From: Candidatus Nealsoniibacteriota bacterium
GTDB lineage: Bacteria; Patescibacteriota; Minisyncoccia; Minisyncoccales; MHMH01
Reading direction: 5' to 3'
NCBI GenBank assembly: GCA_016186525.1
Contig: JACPLM010000043.1
Location: forward strand, 1 to 5,239
DNA: 5,239 nt
A program made the position numbers and the translations under genes. This document shows positions 4,208-5,239 of this stretch, piece after piece. Under the pieces are notes generated by a model. That model did not search any database, had not been told where the DNA came from, and worked only from the letters and a program-made list of their open reading frames with translations. How positions within the stretch are numbered: position 1 is the first letter of the stretch; each line of letters opens with the position of its first letter.

Positions 4208-5239
4208 ATGAGACAATCCCAACTTTTCGCTAAAATTAAAAAAGAAGCGCCAAAAGATGCTGAAGTTATCAGCCACAAGTTTTTGGTTAGGGGAGATTTT
4301 ATTGAACAGTCTTCCGGCGGGATATGGCGATTTTTGCCATTAGGCTGGCAGGTGCACAAAAAAATTGAAAACATAATCAGGCAGGAGATGTTTGCTTTGG
4401 GAGCCCAGGAAATTTTTTTGCCAGCTCTGCAGAATAAAAATTTATGGTTAGAAACCGGCAGGTGGCAGACAATTGATCCGCCATTGTTTAAACTAAAAGA
4501 CCGCCATCAAAAAGAAACTGCCCTGGGCTCAACTCATGAAGAAGAAATTACTGATATAGCTAGGAAAAGAATTAATAGCTGGCAGGATTTGCCTTTTGCC
4601 CTTTTCCAAATACAAAATAAATTTAGGAATGAAATGAGAACAAGCGGCGGACTTTTACGAACAAAAGAATTCATCATGAAAGACCTTTATAGTTTTCACC
4701 TGGACGAAAAAGACTTGCAATGCTTTTATGATAAAGTTCAGAATGCTTATAAGAGAATTTTTGCCAAATGCGGTTTAAAAATTATTGTTGTTAAAGCAAC
4801 GGGGGGGACTATTGGCGGCAAAAAGACCGATGAATTCATGGTTGCTTCTGATGTGGGAGAAGATAGGATAGCTTTATGCCCAAAATGCGGTTTTGCGGCA
4901 AATATTGAAGCGCTGGGAGATAGCAAAATATGTCCAGAGTGCAAAAACGAGCTGAGATTTATCTCTTCAATTGAATTAGGCCATACTTTTAATCTGGGAA
5001 CAAAATATAGCCAGGCGATGGGGGCCAATTTCAGGGGTAAAGATGGGAAATTAATGCCTGTGATTATGGGGTGCTACGGCATCGGCTTGGGAAGGCTTAT
5101 TGGAACCATAGCGGAATTAAATCACGACGATAGGGGCATTATTTGGCCGAAAGAAATATCTCCCTTTAGTATCCATCTTATTGGCATAGGCGAGAGCCCT
5201 AAAGTCAGAAAGACAGCAGAAAAGATTTATCAAGATGGA
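4208..5239 (+). CDS. proS: Prolyl-tRNA synthetase without the INS editing domain (3' end outside window)
   Basis: ProRS charges tRNA-Pro with proline in the cytoplasm. The frame is open to the window end, giving 344 residues; the rest of the C-terminal anticodon-binding domain is cut off. Class II motif 1 is around FLPLGWQV to GAQEIFLP (42-72). ALGSTHEEEITD (105-116) follows. Motif 2 is KFRNEMRTSGGLLRTKEFIMKDLYSFH (138-164; Arg140 and Glu142). Motif 3 is GCYGIGLGRLIGTIAE (288-303). In typical bacterial ProRS an editing domain of about 180 residues is inserted between the YAANIE and VGHIF-LGTKYS segments. Here FAANIEA (229-235) and ELGHTFNLGTKYS (256-268) are only about 20 residues apart. A Cys knuckle flanks this point: CPKC (224-227) and CPEC (242-245), likely binding zinc. 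A run of seven G at 4801-4807 keeps frame. The start at 4208 matches the usual MRQSQLF N terminus. It is 3 bases after rseP, with no ribosome binding site, so it is probably co-transcribed and coupled. Confidence 0.96.
   Translation, partial: MRQSQLFAKIKKEAPKDAEVISHKFLVRGDFIEQSSGGIWRFLPLGWQVHKKIENIIRQEMFALGAQEIFLPALQNKNLWLETGRWQTIDPPLFKLKDRHQKETALGSTHEEEITDIARKRINSWQDLPFALFQIQNKFRNEMRTSGGLLRTKEFIMKDLYSFHLDEKDLQCFYDKVQNAYKRIFAKCGLKIIVVKATGGTIGGKKTDEFMVASDVGEDRIALCPKCGFAANIEALGDSKICPECKNELRFISSIELGHTFNLGTKYSQAMGANFRGKDGKLMPVIMGCYGIGLGRLIGTIAELNHDDRGIIWPKEISPFSIHLIGIGESPKVRKTAEKIYQDG

Noticed and set aside
4801..4807. Run of seven G in proS as a possible frameshift
   Set aside because: The frame continues through all downstream ProRS motifs, so there is no frameshift.

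Overview
This window looks like a piece of chromosome from a bacterium with a compact, reduced genome, most plausibly a Candidate Phyla Radiation (Patescibacteria) lineage such as Parcubacteria. That assignment rests on protein character and layout, not on a marker gene: short lineage-flavoured versions of housekeeping proteins, very tight spacing, no visible Shine-Dalgarno sequences, and a moderate GC content (about 43% over the first 180 bases, counted by hand). All six genes are on the plus strand and all belong to well-known families. No mobile element, CRISPR array, tRNA or rRNA is visible.

Layout. (1) Positions 1-2397 hold murA (C-terminal half only), mreB and a holB-like gene. They are separated by 5 bases and by a 1-base TGATG overlap, so they are probably one transcript joining peptidoglycan precursor synthesis, cell-shape control and the replication clamp loader. 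(2) Positions 2386-2978 hold frr (ribosome recycling factor) behind a good sigma-70-type promoter. The spacing places the transcription start on the A of the ATG, so the frr message is predicted to be leaderless. (3) Positions 2979-3139 form a GC-rich, palindrome-rich intergenic region: two strong hairpins, an enclosing long-range stem, and an alternative pairing that would make an intrinsic terminator. (4) Positions 3140-5239 hold rseP (site-2 membrane protease) and proS (prolyl-tRNA synthetase, cut by the window end), 3 bases apart and probably co-transcribed.

The order frr - rseP - proS resembles the widespread bacterial cluster frr-uppS-cdsA-dxr-rseP-proS with the three lipid and isoprenoid genes missing. 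The structured intergenic region sits exactly where they would be. ProS lacks the usual bacterial editing insertion and carries a short CxxC/CxxC knuckle in its place. The most interesting non-coding signals are the leaderless frr promoter and the structured element at about 2993-3123, which may be a small RNA, an attenuator or a dispersed repeat.
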